NCBI GenBank assembly: GCA_937967375.1
Contig: CALCJF010000033.1
Location: 50,077 to 114,076 of the forward strand
Reading direction: 5' to 3'
Length of the DNA stretch: 64,000 nt
DNA from: an uncultured Leucobacter sp.
GTDB taxonomy: Bacteria > Actinomycetota > Actinomycetes > Actinomycetales > Microbacteriaceae
Shown: positions 45,083 through 53,681 of the stretch, one piece after another
Position numbering within the stretch: position 1 is the stretch's first letter
How the letters are laid out: the number at the start of each line of letters is the position of its first letter
Position numbers and translations under genes: made by a program
Notes under the pieces: generated by a model
Told to the model about the DNA's origin: nothing
Databases searched by the model: none
Seen by the model: only the letters and a program-made list of their open reading frames with translations

Positions 45083-45979
45083 ATGAGTCTCACGGTGCAG
45101 CAGCTGCGGTCGCTTGTCGCGGTGATAGATAAGGGATCATTCACCCTCGCAGCGAGCGATCTCGGGGTGAGCCAGTCTGCCGTTTCGCACGCCATCGCGA
45201 GCATGGAGCGTGAGCTCGGCGGGGCGCTCGTGGTGCGTGAAATCCCACTCGTCCCGACCCCGCTCGGGCACCGCGTACTCGCTCACGCGCGCTCGGCGGC
45301 CGCCGCGATCGACGCGCTCGAGTCAGCGGCCCGCGGCGACGAGTCGCTGCAAGGGGTCGTGCGGCTCGGCACCGTGCCGACCGTCTGCCAGGGGCTCATG
45401 CCGTCGCTGCTCGAGGAATGGTCGATCGCGCTGCCCGGCGTGCGAGTCGAAGTGTACGAGGGTGACGATGACGAGATTCCCGAGTGGCTCGATGGCGGCC
45501 TTGTCGACGTGGCGATTCTCGTCGAGCCGGAGGTTTTGCCCGAGGGCTCGAGGATTATCGATATCGACGAGTTCGCGGCGGTCGTGCGCGACGACCATCC
45601 GTTCGCAAGGGGCGACGCGATCCCGCTCGAAGAACTCGCGATCGACGGCCTCATCGTCTCGACGGGCGGCTGCGAATCGCATGTGCAGAGATTGCACGAG
45701 TCTGCCGGGATCGACTTCACGGTGCGGCACCGGGTTCGCGAGATGAGCACGCTCTTCGCGATGGTGAAGCAGGGTTTCGGCGTCTCGATCGTGCCGTCGC
45801 TCGGGCGCGGCCTGCTGCCGCAAGGGCTCACGATGTTGCCGCTCGTCGAGCGTCAGGCTCGGCGGCTGGTGCTCGCGGGGCCCTCGAATCGTGAGCAGCA
45901 CCCGGCCGTGGCCCCGCTCATCGAGGCGGCGAGCCCTCGCCGCACGATGTCGCAGGTCGATCTCGTGGGTTCGCGCTGA
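45083..45979 (+). CDS. LysR family transcriptional regulator
   Basis: 298 residues. The N-terminal HTH starts LTVQQLRSLVAVIDKGSFTLAA with recognition helix VSQSAVSHAIASME. A periplasmic-binding-protein-like effector domain follows from about residue 88. GAGGAGG precedes ATG 45083. The divergent DMT exporter is the likely target, with the effector perhaps being the exported amino acid or metabolite. Convergent with the LacI gene downstream. Confidence 0.92.
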   Translation: MSLTVQQLRSLVAVIDKGSFTLAASDLGVSQSAVSHAIASMERELGGALVVREIPLVPTPLGHRVLAHARSAAAAIDALESAARGDESLQGVVRLGTVPTVCQGLMPSLLEEWSIALPGVRVEVYEGDDDEIPEWLDGGLVDVAILVEPEVLPEGSRIIDIDEFAAVVRDDHPFARGDAIPLEELAIDGLIVSTGGCESHVQRLHESAGIDFTVRHRVREMSTLFAMVKQGFGVSIVPSLGRGLLPQGLTMLPLVERQARRLVLAGPSNREQHPAVAPLIEAASPRRTMSQVDLVGSR

Positions 45980-46105
45980 CTTCAACGATTTCCCTCGAAA
46001 GCACGTTACGAGTGCAATAAAAGGGGCCTACGGGGGAAATCTTCGGCCTGCGAAAGGGCATATGGCTCCGCGGGGCGGGGTTTGGCGAATGTCGGGGCGC
46101 GCGAG

Positions 46106-47110
46106 TCAGCTGCCGGGTGCAGGGTTGGCCGACGTGATCTCCGGCGGCATCCACAGATCAGCCGGCTCGCGACCTTCGAGCATGTCGATCAGGGTGCGCG
46201 CTGACATCGCGCCGAGGGCGATCGGGTCAATGTTGAGGTAGATCATGCGCGGATCAATGACGGCCGCACGGGATTCGCCGGCGTGTGCGATTGCGAACTC
46301 GCTCGGTACATCAATGCCCGCCTCGCCCGCGGCGACGGTGATCGCGTTCGCGTAGGTCTCGTTGATGCTGTAGACCGAGTCGAAACGCCCGCGAACGGCC
46401 TCGATGAATGCGCGGCCGCCATCGATCGGGGTCTGCTCTGGCGCGAGTGTGAAGACGAACGGCTCTGCGCCCCGCGCTGCGCACCACTGCTCGTAGCTGA
46501 GCTGAGAGCTGTCGGTGTATTGGTCGTCGATCGGTCCTCGGATGAACGCGGGCGCGGTCGCGCCGGCTTCAAGTAGGGCGTCGAGCGCCTTCGGGATGCC
46601 AAGGCCGACGTCGAAACCGACGGATCGCAGCCTCGGAGAATCGATCGGGCTGCTGTGACCGCTGGCGGCGAGCACGGCGATGCCGCGAGCGAGTGCCGCG
46701 GTGATCACCGGGTTGTCGCTGCCCGAGTCGACGACGATCACGCCGTCTGGGGCGATCGGGCCGATCAGCTCGCCAGAGGGATCGGCTCTGAGCACGGTAA
46801 CTGAGTAGCCGAACTCGAGCGCCTCCATGGCTGCCCCCGCGATGATGCCGCGGTAATAGGGCAGGTAGGTCTGCTCCCAGAGCAGCGTGCCACCGTGCGC
46901 GACGACAACGCCGATGATGTGGCTGCGGCCCGATCGAAACACCTTGCTGATGAGGCTCGGTCGATAGCCGAGGCGTTCGCCGGCCTCGAGCACGCGCTCG
47001 CGGGTATCCGCCGCCACTCCGGGGCGATCGTTGAACACCAAAGAGACCGTTGCCGGTGACACGCCAGCGGTGTCGGCAACTTGGCGAATGGTGACTTTTG
47101 CTTGGGGCAC
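46106..47110 (-). CDS. LacI family transcriptional regulator
   Basis: 334 residues from GTG 47110, which has AAAGG close upstream; a GTG at 47143 is a weaker alternative. The N-terminal HTH is VTIRQVADTAGVSPATVSLVF, partly shown, followed by the hinge (ISKVFRSGRS) and a ligand-binding domain of the sugar-binding-protein fold. It is divergent from the C26 hydrolase and amino-acid transporter operon, whose promoter carries two tandem CCGG-centred palindromes typical of LacI operators. The effector is probably related to that operon's substrate rather than a sugar. Confidence 0.92.
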   Translation of the reverse strand: MPQAKVTIRQVADTAGVSPATVSLVFNDRPGVAADTRERVLEAGERLGYRPSLISKVFRSGRSHIIGVVVAHGGTLLWEQTYLPYYRGIIAGAAMEALEFGYSVTVLRADPSGELIGPIAPDGVIVVDSGSDNPVITAALARGIAVLAASGHSSPIDSPRLRSVGFDVGLGIPKALDALLEAGATAPAFIRGPIDDQYTDSSQLSYEQWCAARGAEPFVFTLAPEQTPIDGGRAFIEAVRGRFDSVYSINETYANAITVAAGEAGIDVPSEFAIAHAGESRAAVIDPRMIYLNIDPIALGAMSARTLIDMLEGREPADLWMPPEITSANPAPGS

Positions 47111-47168
47111 CGTTGCCTTTCTCTGTGAAGCGGCGAGGATCACTGTGCCCGCTTATTTTGGCCAGAAT

Positions 47169-47199
47169 TTGACAAGATGCTGACCCGTGTTCTTATACT
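47169..47199 (+). promoter_or_regulatory. Promoter of the C26 hydrolase/amino-acid transporter operon
   Basis: Consensus -35 TTGACA at 47169-47174 and TATACT at 47194-47199. The 19-base spacer is long but acceptable, with TTATAC offering 18. Confidence 0.6.
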
Positions 47200-47212
47200 A
47201 GCAGCCATGACC

Positions 47213-47224
47213 TAAACCGGTTTA
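47213..47224. promoter_or_regulatory. LacI-type operator O1
   Basis: Perfect palindrome TAAACCGGTTTA with the central CG step typical of LacI-family sites, about 14 bases after the -10. Confidence 0.7.
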
Positions 47225-47226
47225 AT

Positions 47227-47238
47227 TGAACCGGTTCA
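47227..47238. promoter_or_regulatory. LacI-type operator O2
   Basis: Perfect palindrome TGAACCGGTTCA. Its centre is 14 bases from O1, so two dimers could bind close together at the start of the transcript. Confidence 0.7.
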
Positions 47239-47275
47239 GAAATTGCGAGTTTCACCAAGGAAGATGGAGACCGAT

Positions 47276-48097
47276 GTGACGACCGAGAGTGCGCCCCACC
47301 GCAGGCCAATACGAATCGCCGCCTCATACCTGATGGACGATGCGAACGTTTCGGCAGACTACGCGAACGAGCTGCACCAGCTCGCGGCAAACGCGTCGCG
47401 TGTGCTTTCGGGCGTGGCCGACGACGTGCAGGTTGTCTTCTTCAATGCGCTGCAGGCTGGCGCCGAGCCCGAGAGCGTATTGAGCAGCGTCGACGGGGTG
47501 CTGCTGCTCGGCGGCACCGACGTCGACCCGCACCGCTTCACCGATGACGCGCAGCGCATTGCTGAGGCTAAGGCATATAGCGCGCAGGCTGACTCCTTCG
47601 AAATGGGTCTCGCGATAGGCGCCGCTGATCGAGGTCTGCCTGTGCTCGGCATTTGCCGCGGTGAGCAGGTGATGAACGTCGCCTTCGGTGGGTCGCTCAT
47701 CACCGACCTCGGCACTGACAACATGCACACCACCGCTGGCGGCGAGGACTGGTGCGATCACGAGGTCACCATCTCAGAGGGCAGCCGCCTCGCCGAGATC
47801 TACCCCGAGCGCTCCGTCGCGATTAGGTCTGGGCATCACCAGGCCGTCGCAGACGTGGCTCCCGGTTTTCAGGTCACCGCAATCGCACCAGACGGCATCA
47901 TCGAGGCAATCGAAGCCACAGGCGATCGCTGGCTGGTCGGAGTGCAGTGGCACCCCGAAGCTCCCGAGGGCAATGCCGAACACTTCGACCTCTTGGGCGC
48001 CGCATTCATCGGAGAAGCTCGCAGGGCGCGGGCCGCGCGCTTCGAACGGGCGAGTGCGCCTGACGCAACCGAATCCGTCGCAACCGCGGCCGCCTGA
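47276..48097 (+). CDS. Gamma-glutamyl-gamma-aminobutyrate hydrolase-like (peptidase C26)
   Basis: 273 residues of the class I glutamine amidotransferase fold. The nucleophile Cys127 lies in LGICRGEQ, and the His-Glu pair lies in VQWHPEAP. The family (PuuD-like) hydrolyses gamma-glutamyl amide bonds. Three starts are possible: TTG 47243, ATG 47264 and GTG 47276; the last has GGAG 6 bases upstream and is preferred. It is the first gene behind the LacI-controlled promoter and precedes a polar amino-acid ABC transporter. This suggests uptake and cleavage of gamma-glutamyl compounds. Confidence 0.85.
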   Translation: MTTESAPHRRPIRIAASYLMDDANVSADYANELHQLAANASRVLSGVADDVQVVFFNALQAGAEPESVLSSVDGVLLLGGTDVDPHRFTDDAQRIAEAKAYSAQADSFEMGLAIGAADRGLPVLGICRGEQVMNVAFGGSLITDLGTDNMHTTAGGEDWCDHEVTISEGSRLAEIYPERSVAIRSGHHQAVADVAPGFQVTAIAPDGIIEAIEATGDRWLVGVQWHPEAPEGNAEHFDLLGAAFIGEARRARAARFERASAPDATESVATAAA

Positions 48098-48205
48098 CGC
48101 GCTGCAACCTCGCGACTCTGCGCGATCCACCGCCAAACCTTCAACATCACCACACACCAACCCCAATGGCTCTCTGACCGAGTCACATTTCAAAGGAGAA
48201 ATCAC

Positions 48206-49093
48206 ATGTCTCAAAAGCGCACACTGACCGCGCTCTCGCTCGCAGCTCTGCTTGGCCTGAGCCTTGCGGCCTGCTCATCGGCTGGCTCGAACGAGTCGGC
48301 GGGTGGCGACGCAGCATCGGGCACCGGATCGTTCGGCGAGTGCGAGATCACCGGCGAGGCAGGCTCGGTCGAGCTCACCCCGCTCGAAGCAGACACGCTG
48401 ACTATCGCCACGGTGCTGCCCAGCAACGGTTGGTGGAACGGCCCGAGCCCCGACGCGATCAACGGCGGCTTCGAGTACTGCATGGTTGCGAACATCGCAC
48501 ACCGCGCGGGCCTCACCTCGGTGACGGTTGAGAACCAATCGTGGGATCAGCTGATCTCGGCGAGCAACACGAAGTACGACCTGGGCCTCGCAGGCATCAC
48601 CATCACCGACGAGCGCAAGAAGGTCTTCGACTTCTCTGACGCCTACTTCCAGTCGAACCTTGGCGTGGCGGTGAAGAAGGGCGGCGACGTCGACGAGAAG
48701 AACATTCGCGACAAGAAGATCGGCGTGCTGCAGGGCAACATGGGTGCGCAGTACACGACCGACACGCTGAAGCCCGCCGGAGGCGTGCAGCAGTTCCAGT
48801 CAGAGGTCGAGATGTTCACCGCGCTGCGCGCCGGCCAGGTCGACGCGGTCATCACCGATACGACGCTTGCGCTCTCGAACACCGCAGCATCGAACGGCGA
48901 GCTCGAGGTTATCGGTCAGTTCAGCCTCGACCAGGAGTACGGCATCATCATGCCGAAGGGCGGCAAGAACGTCGACGGCGTCAACGCCGCGATCGCAGAC
49001 ATGAAGGCCGACGGCACGCTCGACGGGCTCTCGGCGACCTGGCTGACCCCGCTCTTCGGCACCGACCCCAACTCGATCCCGATCTGGAAGTAG
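48206..49093 (+). CDS. Amino-acid ABC transporter substrate-binding lipoprotein
   Basis: 295 residues of the SBP_bac_3 (polar amino acid) family. The lipoprotein signal ends in SLAAC (lipidated Cys near residue 23). Typical elements are YDLGLAGITITDERKKVFDFSDAY (partly shown) and KKIGVLQGNMGAQY. AAAGGAG precedes the ATG. It follows the C26 hydrolase after 108 bases and is followed 3 bases later by the permease. It probably binds a gamma-glutamyl or other amino-acid derivative. Confidence 0.92.
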   Translation: MSQKRTLTALSLAALLGLSLAACSSAGSNESAGGDAASGTGSFGECEITGEAGSVELTPLEADTLTIATVLPSNGWWNGPSPDAINGGFEYCMVANIAHRAGLTSVTVENQSWDQLISASNTKYDLGLAGITITDERKKVFDFSDAYFQSNLGVAVKKGGDVDEKNIRDKKIGVLQGNMGAQYTTDTLKPAGGVQQFQSEVEMFTALRAGQVDAVITDTTLALSNTAASNGELEVIGQFSLDQEYGIIMPKGGKNVDGVNAAIADMKADGTLDGLSATWLTPLFGTDPNSIPIWK

Positions 49094-49096
49094 CAG

Positions 49097-50218
49097 TTGC
49101 TTGTGACTGAACAGCCACTCTCTACTACGGTGCTCGAGACCATGCCGGGCTTGCGTCTCAGCCAGCCGCCGAAATCGCGGGGCCTCGCGGTTTCGGCGCT
49201 GGCCGCCAGCCTGGTCGTGTTCTTCGGCATCGGCGTGCTCGCGGTCGCGGGCCTCACGAACGCCGAGAGCGATACGCTCGCCCGCACCATCGCCTGGGTG
49301 CTCATTTCGGTGGGCATGATCCTTGCGGCGATCCCGGTGGTCGTGTCGATCAACGCACTCATGCAATCGGGCCGCGCCGCGAAGCTCGTGCGCGAAGATC
49401 ACGTGCTGATCGCCCGCTCGCATGCGAGCCGCTCGCGAGAGCTCTCGCTCATCGCGCTCGGCCTGCTGGTCGCGGTCGCCGTGCTCACGGGCTTCGTGCT
49501 GCTGCTCGTGAGCAACGACGCGAGCGTGCAGAAGACCTTCCTGCGCTGGGACATCATCGGTGAGACCGCGGGCGTCGTGACCAAGGCCTTCGGCATGAAC
49601 CTCTTCATCGCAGTGGTCGCCGAGATCATCGTGCTCGTCTTCGGGCTCGCGCTCGCCATTGCGCGCATGTTGCCGGGCCGCGCCGGTGCTCCGATTCGCT
49701 GGCTCGCGATCGCCTACATCGACGTCATGCGTGCCGTGCCCGCGATCATCGTGATCTATCTCGTCGGCTTCGGCCTGCCGCTCGCCGGCATTCCGATTCT
49801 CAAGGACTTCTCGCCGACGTGGTTCGCGATCATCGCGCTCGCGCTCACCTACAGCGCGTACGTCGCCGAGACGTACCGCTCGGGCATCGAGTCGATCCAT
49901 GCTTCGCAGATCTCTGCATCGCGTTCGCTCGGATTCTCGTTTGCGCAGACCATGCGTCTCGTGGTGCTGCCGCAGGCCGTACGCATCGTGATTCCGCCGC
50001 TGCTGACCATGTTCATCGGGCTGCAGAAAGACACGGCCCTCGTGAACGTGATCGGCGCAATGGACGCCTTCAACCAGGCAAAGTACGTGTCGGCGACGCA
50101 GTACAACCTGTCCTCGGTGACGGTCGTCGCGATCCTGTTCGTCATCATCACGATTCCGCAGACGCGACTCGTCGACTGGTGGCTCGATCGTGGTAAGAAG
50201 ATGCGGGGAGGCCGCTGA
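49097..50218 (+). CDS. Amino-acid ABC transporter permease (HisM/GlnP type)
   Basis: 373 residues, longer than the ~220 of a minimal HisM permease. About 150 extra N-terminal residues carry two or three additional helices. The BPD_transp_1 core contains YIDVMRAVPAIIVIY and the coupling loop ASRSLGFSFAQTMRLVVLPQA. The start is TTG 49097 with GGAAG 6 bases upstream; GTG 49103 is the alternative. It overlaps the ATPase start by one base. It presumably acts as a homodimer, since no second permease gene is present. Confidence 0.9.
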   Translation: MLVTEQPLSTTVLETMPGLRLSQPPKSRGLAVSALAASLVVFFGIGVLAVAGLTNAESDTLARTIAWVLISVGMILAAIPVVVSINALMQSGRAAKLVREDHVLIARSHASRSRELSLIALGLLVAVAVLTGFVLLLVSNDASVQKTFLRWDIIGETAGVVTKAFGMNLFIAVVAEIIVLVFGLALAIARMLPGRAGAPIRWLAIAYIDVMRAVPAIIVIYLVGFGLPLAGIPILKDFSPTWFAIIALALTYSAYVAETYRSGIESIHASQISASRSLGFSFAQTMRLVVLPQAVRIVIPPLLTMFIGLQKDTALVNVIGAMDAFNQAKYVSATQYNLSSVTVVAILFVIITIPQTRLVDWWLDRGKKMRGGR

Positions 50219-50961
50219 TGAGCTTCATTCGATTCGACAACGTGCACAAGCGCTACGGCGAGAACGAGGTGCTGAAAGGTATCGACTTCGAGGCGAACAA
50301 GCACGAGGTGGTGTGCCTCATCGGCGCATCGGGCTCTGGCAAGTCGACGCTGCTGCGCTGCGTGAACGCACTGGAAGACATTCAAGAGGGCAAGATCATC
50401 GTCGATGACGATGTCGTCTCGGGCCCGGGCATCGACGTGAACCGCTTGCGCCGCAAGGTCGGTATGGTGTTTCAGTCGTTCAACCTCTTTCCGCATATGA
50501 CGGTGGTGCAGAACATCGCGCTCGCGCCGATGAAGCTGCTGGGTACGCCCCGCGCACAGGCGCTCGAAGAGGCGCATGCGCTGCTGAAGAAGGTGAACCT
50601 CGATCATCGCGCAGATTATTACCCCGACCAGCTCTCTGGTGGGCAGCAGCAGCGCGTTGCGATCGTTCGTGCGATTGCGATGAAGACTGAAGTCCTGTTG
50701 CTCGACGAGATTACTTCGGCGCTGGATCCGGAGCTCGTGAATGAGGTGTTGAGCATCGTGCGAACCCTCGCTGAAGAGGGGCTGACCATGCTGCTCGCGA
50801 CGCACGAGATGACCTTCGCGAGAGAGGTCGCCGACAAGGTGGTGTTTCTCGAGCAGGGCCGCATTCTCGAAGAGGGGCCGCCGGCGCAGATCTTCGAGAA
50901 CCCGCGAGAGGAGCGCACCCGCGCCTTCTTGAAGCAGGTGCTGGAGTCTGGTCGCCTGTAG
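50218..50961 (+). CDS. Amino-acid ABC transporter ATPase (GlnQ type)
   Basis: 247 residues. Walker A is GASGSGKS, signature LSGGQQQR and Walker B LLLDEITSALDPE; the Ile in place of Pro after DE is a known variant of this subfamily. Standard GlnQ length. It is the last gene of the LacI-controlled operon and is followed by a 20-bp hairpin. Confidence 0.94.
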   Translation: MSFIRFDNVHKRYGENEVLKGIDFEANKHEVVCLIGASGSGKSTLLRCVNALEDIQEGKIIVDDDVVSGPGIDVNRLRRKVGMVFQSFNLFPHMTVVQNIALAPMKLLGTPRAQALEEAHALLKKVNLDHRADYYPDQLSGGQQQRVAIVRAIAMKTEVLLLDEITSALDPELVNEVLSIVRTLAEEGLTMLLATHEMTFAREVADKVVFLEQGRILEEGPPAQIFENPREERTRAFLKQVLESGRL

Positions 50962-50972
50962 TGGTGTCGCGT

Positions 50973-51022
50973 GTGTAGGCAGATGTGCCACCCGGGTCTC
51001 CCGGTGGCACATCTGCCTACAC
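50973..51022 (+). terminator. Strong hairpin terminator
   Basis: Perfect 20-bp stem (GTGTAGGCAGATGTGCCACC and its complement), starting 12 bases after the ATPase stop. The 10-base loop can add three G-C pairs with a bulged C. No U-tract follows. Confidence 0.75.
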
Positions 51023-51032
51023 GGCGAGGCTT

Positions 51033-51083
51033 GCCCGAGACTCTCTGGTTATTGGAATTTCCAATAACCAGAGAGTCTCGGGC
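51033..51083. repeat. Perfect 24-bp inverted repeat in the MFS promoter region
   Basis: Arms of 24 bases (51033-51056 and 51060-51083) with a 3-base ATT loop. The centre is unusually AT-rich (GGTTATTGGA). It begins 11 bases after the preceding hairpin and ends 15 bases before the predicted MFS -10, so it would cover the -35 region. It could be a second terminator, a cruciform or an operator. Confidence 0.75.
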
Positions 51084-51097
51084 GCGAGGCGGGCGCG

Positions 51098-51103
51098 TAA
51101 ACT
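51098..51103 (+). promoter_or_regulatory. -10 hexamer, leaderless start of MFS gene
   Basis: TAAACT ending 6 bases before GTG 51110; no ribosome site is present. Confidence 0.5.
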
Positions 51104-51109
51104 TGCCTG

Positions 51110-52618
51110 GTGAGTAACGCAGCAGCAGAATCCCAGCCCGACCCGAAGATCAACCCGTGGGCCGCTCTGTGGACGCTGGTGCTCGGCTTCTTCATGATCC
51201 TGGTCGACACCACGATCGTGTCGGTCGCGAACCCCTCGATCATGGGCGCGCTCGACACGACCATGACGGCGACCCTGTGGGCAACGAGCGCCTACCTGCT
51301 CGCCTACGCCGTGCCGCTGCTCATCACCGGCCGCCTCGGCGACCGCTTCGGCCCGCGCCGCATCTACCTCATCGGCCTCGCGACCTTCACGCTCTCATCG
51401 CTCGCCTGCGGGCTCTCGCCGAGCATCGAGATGCTCGTCGCCGCGCGCGTGTTTCAGGGGCTCGGGGCTTCGCTGATGACGCCGCAAACGATGGCCGTGA
51501 TCACCCGTATTTTTGCTCCGAGGGAGCGAGGATCGGCAATGGCGATCTGGGGCGTCACGGCAGGGGCGGCGACGCTGATCGGGCCGATCCTCGGCGGCTT
51601 CTTGCTTGACTCGCTCGGCTGGGAGTGGATCTTCTTCATCAACATTCCCGTCGGCGTGATCGCGTTCGTCTTGACGTTGCGCAATGTGCCGGTGCTGCCG
51701 ACGAATGCGCACCGCTTCGACTGGCTGGGCGTCGCGCTCAGCGCGGTCGGCATGTTCTTGCTGGTGTTCGGCATCCAGGAGGGTGAGAGCTACGACTGGG
51801 GTGTGATCTGGGGGCCGGTCACCGTCTGGGGCCTCATTATCGTTGGTCTGATCGTGCTCGCGCTCTTCTTCGTCTGGCAGCGCGTCCAGCGCGGCGAGCC
51901 GCTGATCCCGCTCGAGATCTTCCGCGACCGCAACTTCTCGGTCGGCACGCTCGTCATCATTACTGTCGGATTCTCGGTCACGAGCATGAGCCTGCCGCTC
52001 ATGTTCTACCTGCAGCTGGTGAAGGGGCTCACTCCCACCCAGTCGGCGCTCATGATGGTGCCGATGGCGGTGCTCTCGATCGCGCTTGCGCGCCCGGTCG
52101 GCCTGCTCATCGACCGGCGTGAGCCGCGCCGACTGCCAATCTTCGGCCTGGTCGGCGTCGCCGCGGGCATGCTGCTCTACTTCATGCTGTCGACCCCAGA
52201 CACTCCGCTGTGGCTGCTGCTGATTCCGAGCGCCGTGCTCGGTCTCGGCAACGCGTTCATGTGGGGGCCGCTCGCATCGATCACCACGTTCGCGCTCGCG
52301 CCCCGTCTCGCGGGCGCGGGCTCGGGTGTCTACAACACGAGCCGCCAGGTGGGTGCCGTGCTCGGCTCGGCGGCGATGGCCGTGCTCATGCAAGCGACAC
52401 TCACCGCGCAGTTCGGCGAGGCAGCCTCGTCTGCTGGGGGCTTTGCAGAGGGCGGTCACGTCGGCGCGCTCCCAGAGGCGCTGCAACCCGGGTTTGCGAC
52501 CGCGATGGGGCAGTCGATTCTCATGCCGATGGGCGTGATCCTCGTCGGCGCGCTCATTGCCGTGTTCTTCGTGAGGCGACCCGCGCGAACCGGTTCGGTT
52601 CCGGTCGCCGCAGAGTAG
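51110..52618 (+). CDS. MFS drug/H+ antiporter, DHA2 family (EmrB/QacA-like)
   Basis: 502 residues with fourteen predicted helices. Motif D1 appears as LVDTTIVSVANPSI in the first helix, motif A as LGDRFGPRR, and motif C as GPILGGFLLD. It probably expels toxic hydrophobic compounds. GTG 51110 is the start, 6 bases after TAAACT. A long perfect hairpin lies over its promoter. No regulator gene is adjacent. Confidence 0.92.
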   Translation: MSNAAAESQPDPKINPWAALWTLVLGFFMILVDTTIVSVANPSIMGALDTTMTATLWATSAYLLAYAVPLLITGRLGDRFGPRRIYLIGLATFTLSSLACGLSPSIEMLVAARVFQGLGASLMTPQTMAVITRIFAPRERGSAMAIWGVTAGAATLIGPILGGFLLDSLGWEWIFFINIPVGVIAFVLTLRNVPVLPTNAHRFDWLGVALSAVGMFLLVFGIQEGESYDWGVIWGPVTVWGLIIVGLIVLALFFVWQRVQRGEPLIPLEIFRDRNFSVGTLVIITVGFSVTSMSLPLMFYLQLVKGLTPTQSALMMVPMAVLSIALARPVGLLIDRREPRRLPIFGLVGVAAGMLLYFMLSTPDTPLWLLLIPSAVLGLGNAFMWGPLASITTFALAPRLAGAGSGVYNTSRQVGAVLGSAAMAVLMQATLTAQFGEAASSAGGFAEGGHVGALPEALQPGFATAMGQSILMPMGVILVGALIAVFFVRRPARTGSVPVAAE

Positions 52619-52770
52619 CCGACCTCTTCAAAGCTTCCGGGTCGCAGTCCGAGAAATAGCCTGTGGTGAAACCGCACACTCTTGAATCATCAGATGAATG
52701 CGTTTAGGCTGGATTCTGGTTTCGTGGCGCCGGGCAACGGCGGTCACCGCGGCGATGAAAAGAGGCAGGT

Positions 52771-53577
52771 TTGGTAGCGTCAAACATCGCGGTCGATCAC
52801 GCGACGACGGGTCTCGTGCGAGCAGAGGTCGAGCGAGCGCAAAGGATCTCACCTCACTTCGTGCGCGTGACCCTTGGTGGTGAAGCGCTGCAGAACTGGC
52901 GACACCTCGGCTTCGATCAGTGGTTTCGCCTCGCGCTGCCCATCGCCGAAGAGACCTGTTTCGACAGGCTCTCTGATCGCTTCGACATGCGCGGCTACCT
53001 GAAGTACCTCTCGCTGCCGAAGGCGACCCGGCCCGTGATTCGCAACTACACAGTGCGCGAGTTTCGCGCCGAGCAGGGCGAGATGGACATCGACTTTGTC
53101 GTGCACGGCACCGAGGGTTTTGCCGGCAACTGGGCCGCGTCTCTGCCGATCGGTTCGCCCGTCGCTCTGCTCGACCAGGGCTGCGGCTTCACTCCGAACC
53201 CCGACGCCGACCGGGTGCTGCTCGCGGGTGAAGAAAGCGCGCTGCCCGCGCTGCTCGGGGTGTTGCGCGACCTGCCCACGCACGCGGTGGGCGACGCGAT
53301 CATCGAAGTTCCCGACGCCGCAGACCGCCAGCCTGCGCCCGGCCCCGCGGGCGTGCGTCAGCACTGGATCGTGCGCCCCGAATCGTCGCGCCCCGGCGCG
53401 CTTGCGCTCGAGATGCTGAAGCAGGTCGCGGCCGTCGGTTCTCTCGACCCCGGGCAGCTCTCGGCATTCGTCGTCGGCGAGCAGCAGCTCGCGAGCGGCG
53501 GCCGCAAGCACCTCGTGAACGAGCTCGGGGTGCCGAAGTCCGCGGTCAAGTTCTGCGGGTACTGGCGGCAGCGCTAG
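52771..53577 (+). CDS. Siderophore-interacting FAD-binding protein
   Basis: 268 residues of the SIP/ViuB family, which reduce ferric siderophores in the cytoplasm. FAD-binding RNYTVREF is present, and DIDFVVHG plus GPAANWA-like EGFAGNWAASL follow. The NAD-side LAGEESALPAL and the C-terminal VKFCGYWRQ complete the family pattern. The start is TTG 52771 after AGAGG. It is followed at about 105 bases by an ABC exporter, but no siderophore uptake genes lie nearby. Confidence 0.9.
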   Translation: MVASNIAVDHATTGLVRAEVERAQRISPHFVRVTLGGEALQNWRHLGFDQWFRLALPIAEETCFDRLSDRFDMRGYLKYLSLPKATRPVIRNYTVREFRAEQGEMDIDFVVHGTEGFAGNWAASLPIGSPVALLDQGCGFTPNPDADRVLLAGEESALPALLGVLRDLPTHAVGDAIIEVPDAADRQPAPGPAGVRQHWIVRPESSRPGALALEMLKQVAAVGSLDPGQLSAFVVGEQQLASGGRKHLVNELGVPKSAVKFCGYWRQR

Positions 53578-53578
53578 A

Positions 53579-53595
53579 TTTTCGAAGAGGATCGG
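53579..53595. repeat. Second copy of a 17-base intergenic motif
   Basis: TTTTCGAAGAGGATCGG, identical to 44056-44072, directly after the SIP gene stop codon. Confidence 0.5.
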
Positions 53596-53668
53596 CGGGC
53601 GTCGGCCCGCCCGCTCCGCCCTGAGCGGAAGCGGCCCGGTTCGGCACGTATTTGTCGTAGGTACGGAG

Positions 53669-53674
53669 TAGTCT
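53669..53674 (+). promoter_or_regulatory. -10 hexamer, leaderless start of ABC exporter
   Basis: TAGTCT ending 7 bases before ATG 53682. Confidence 0.5.
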
Positions 53675-53681
53675 CCGAAGC

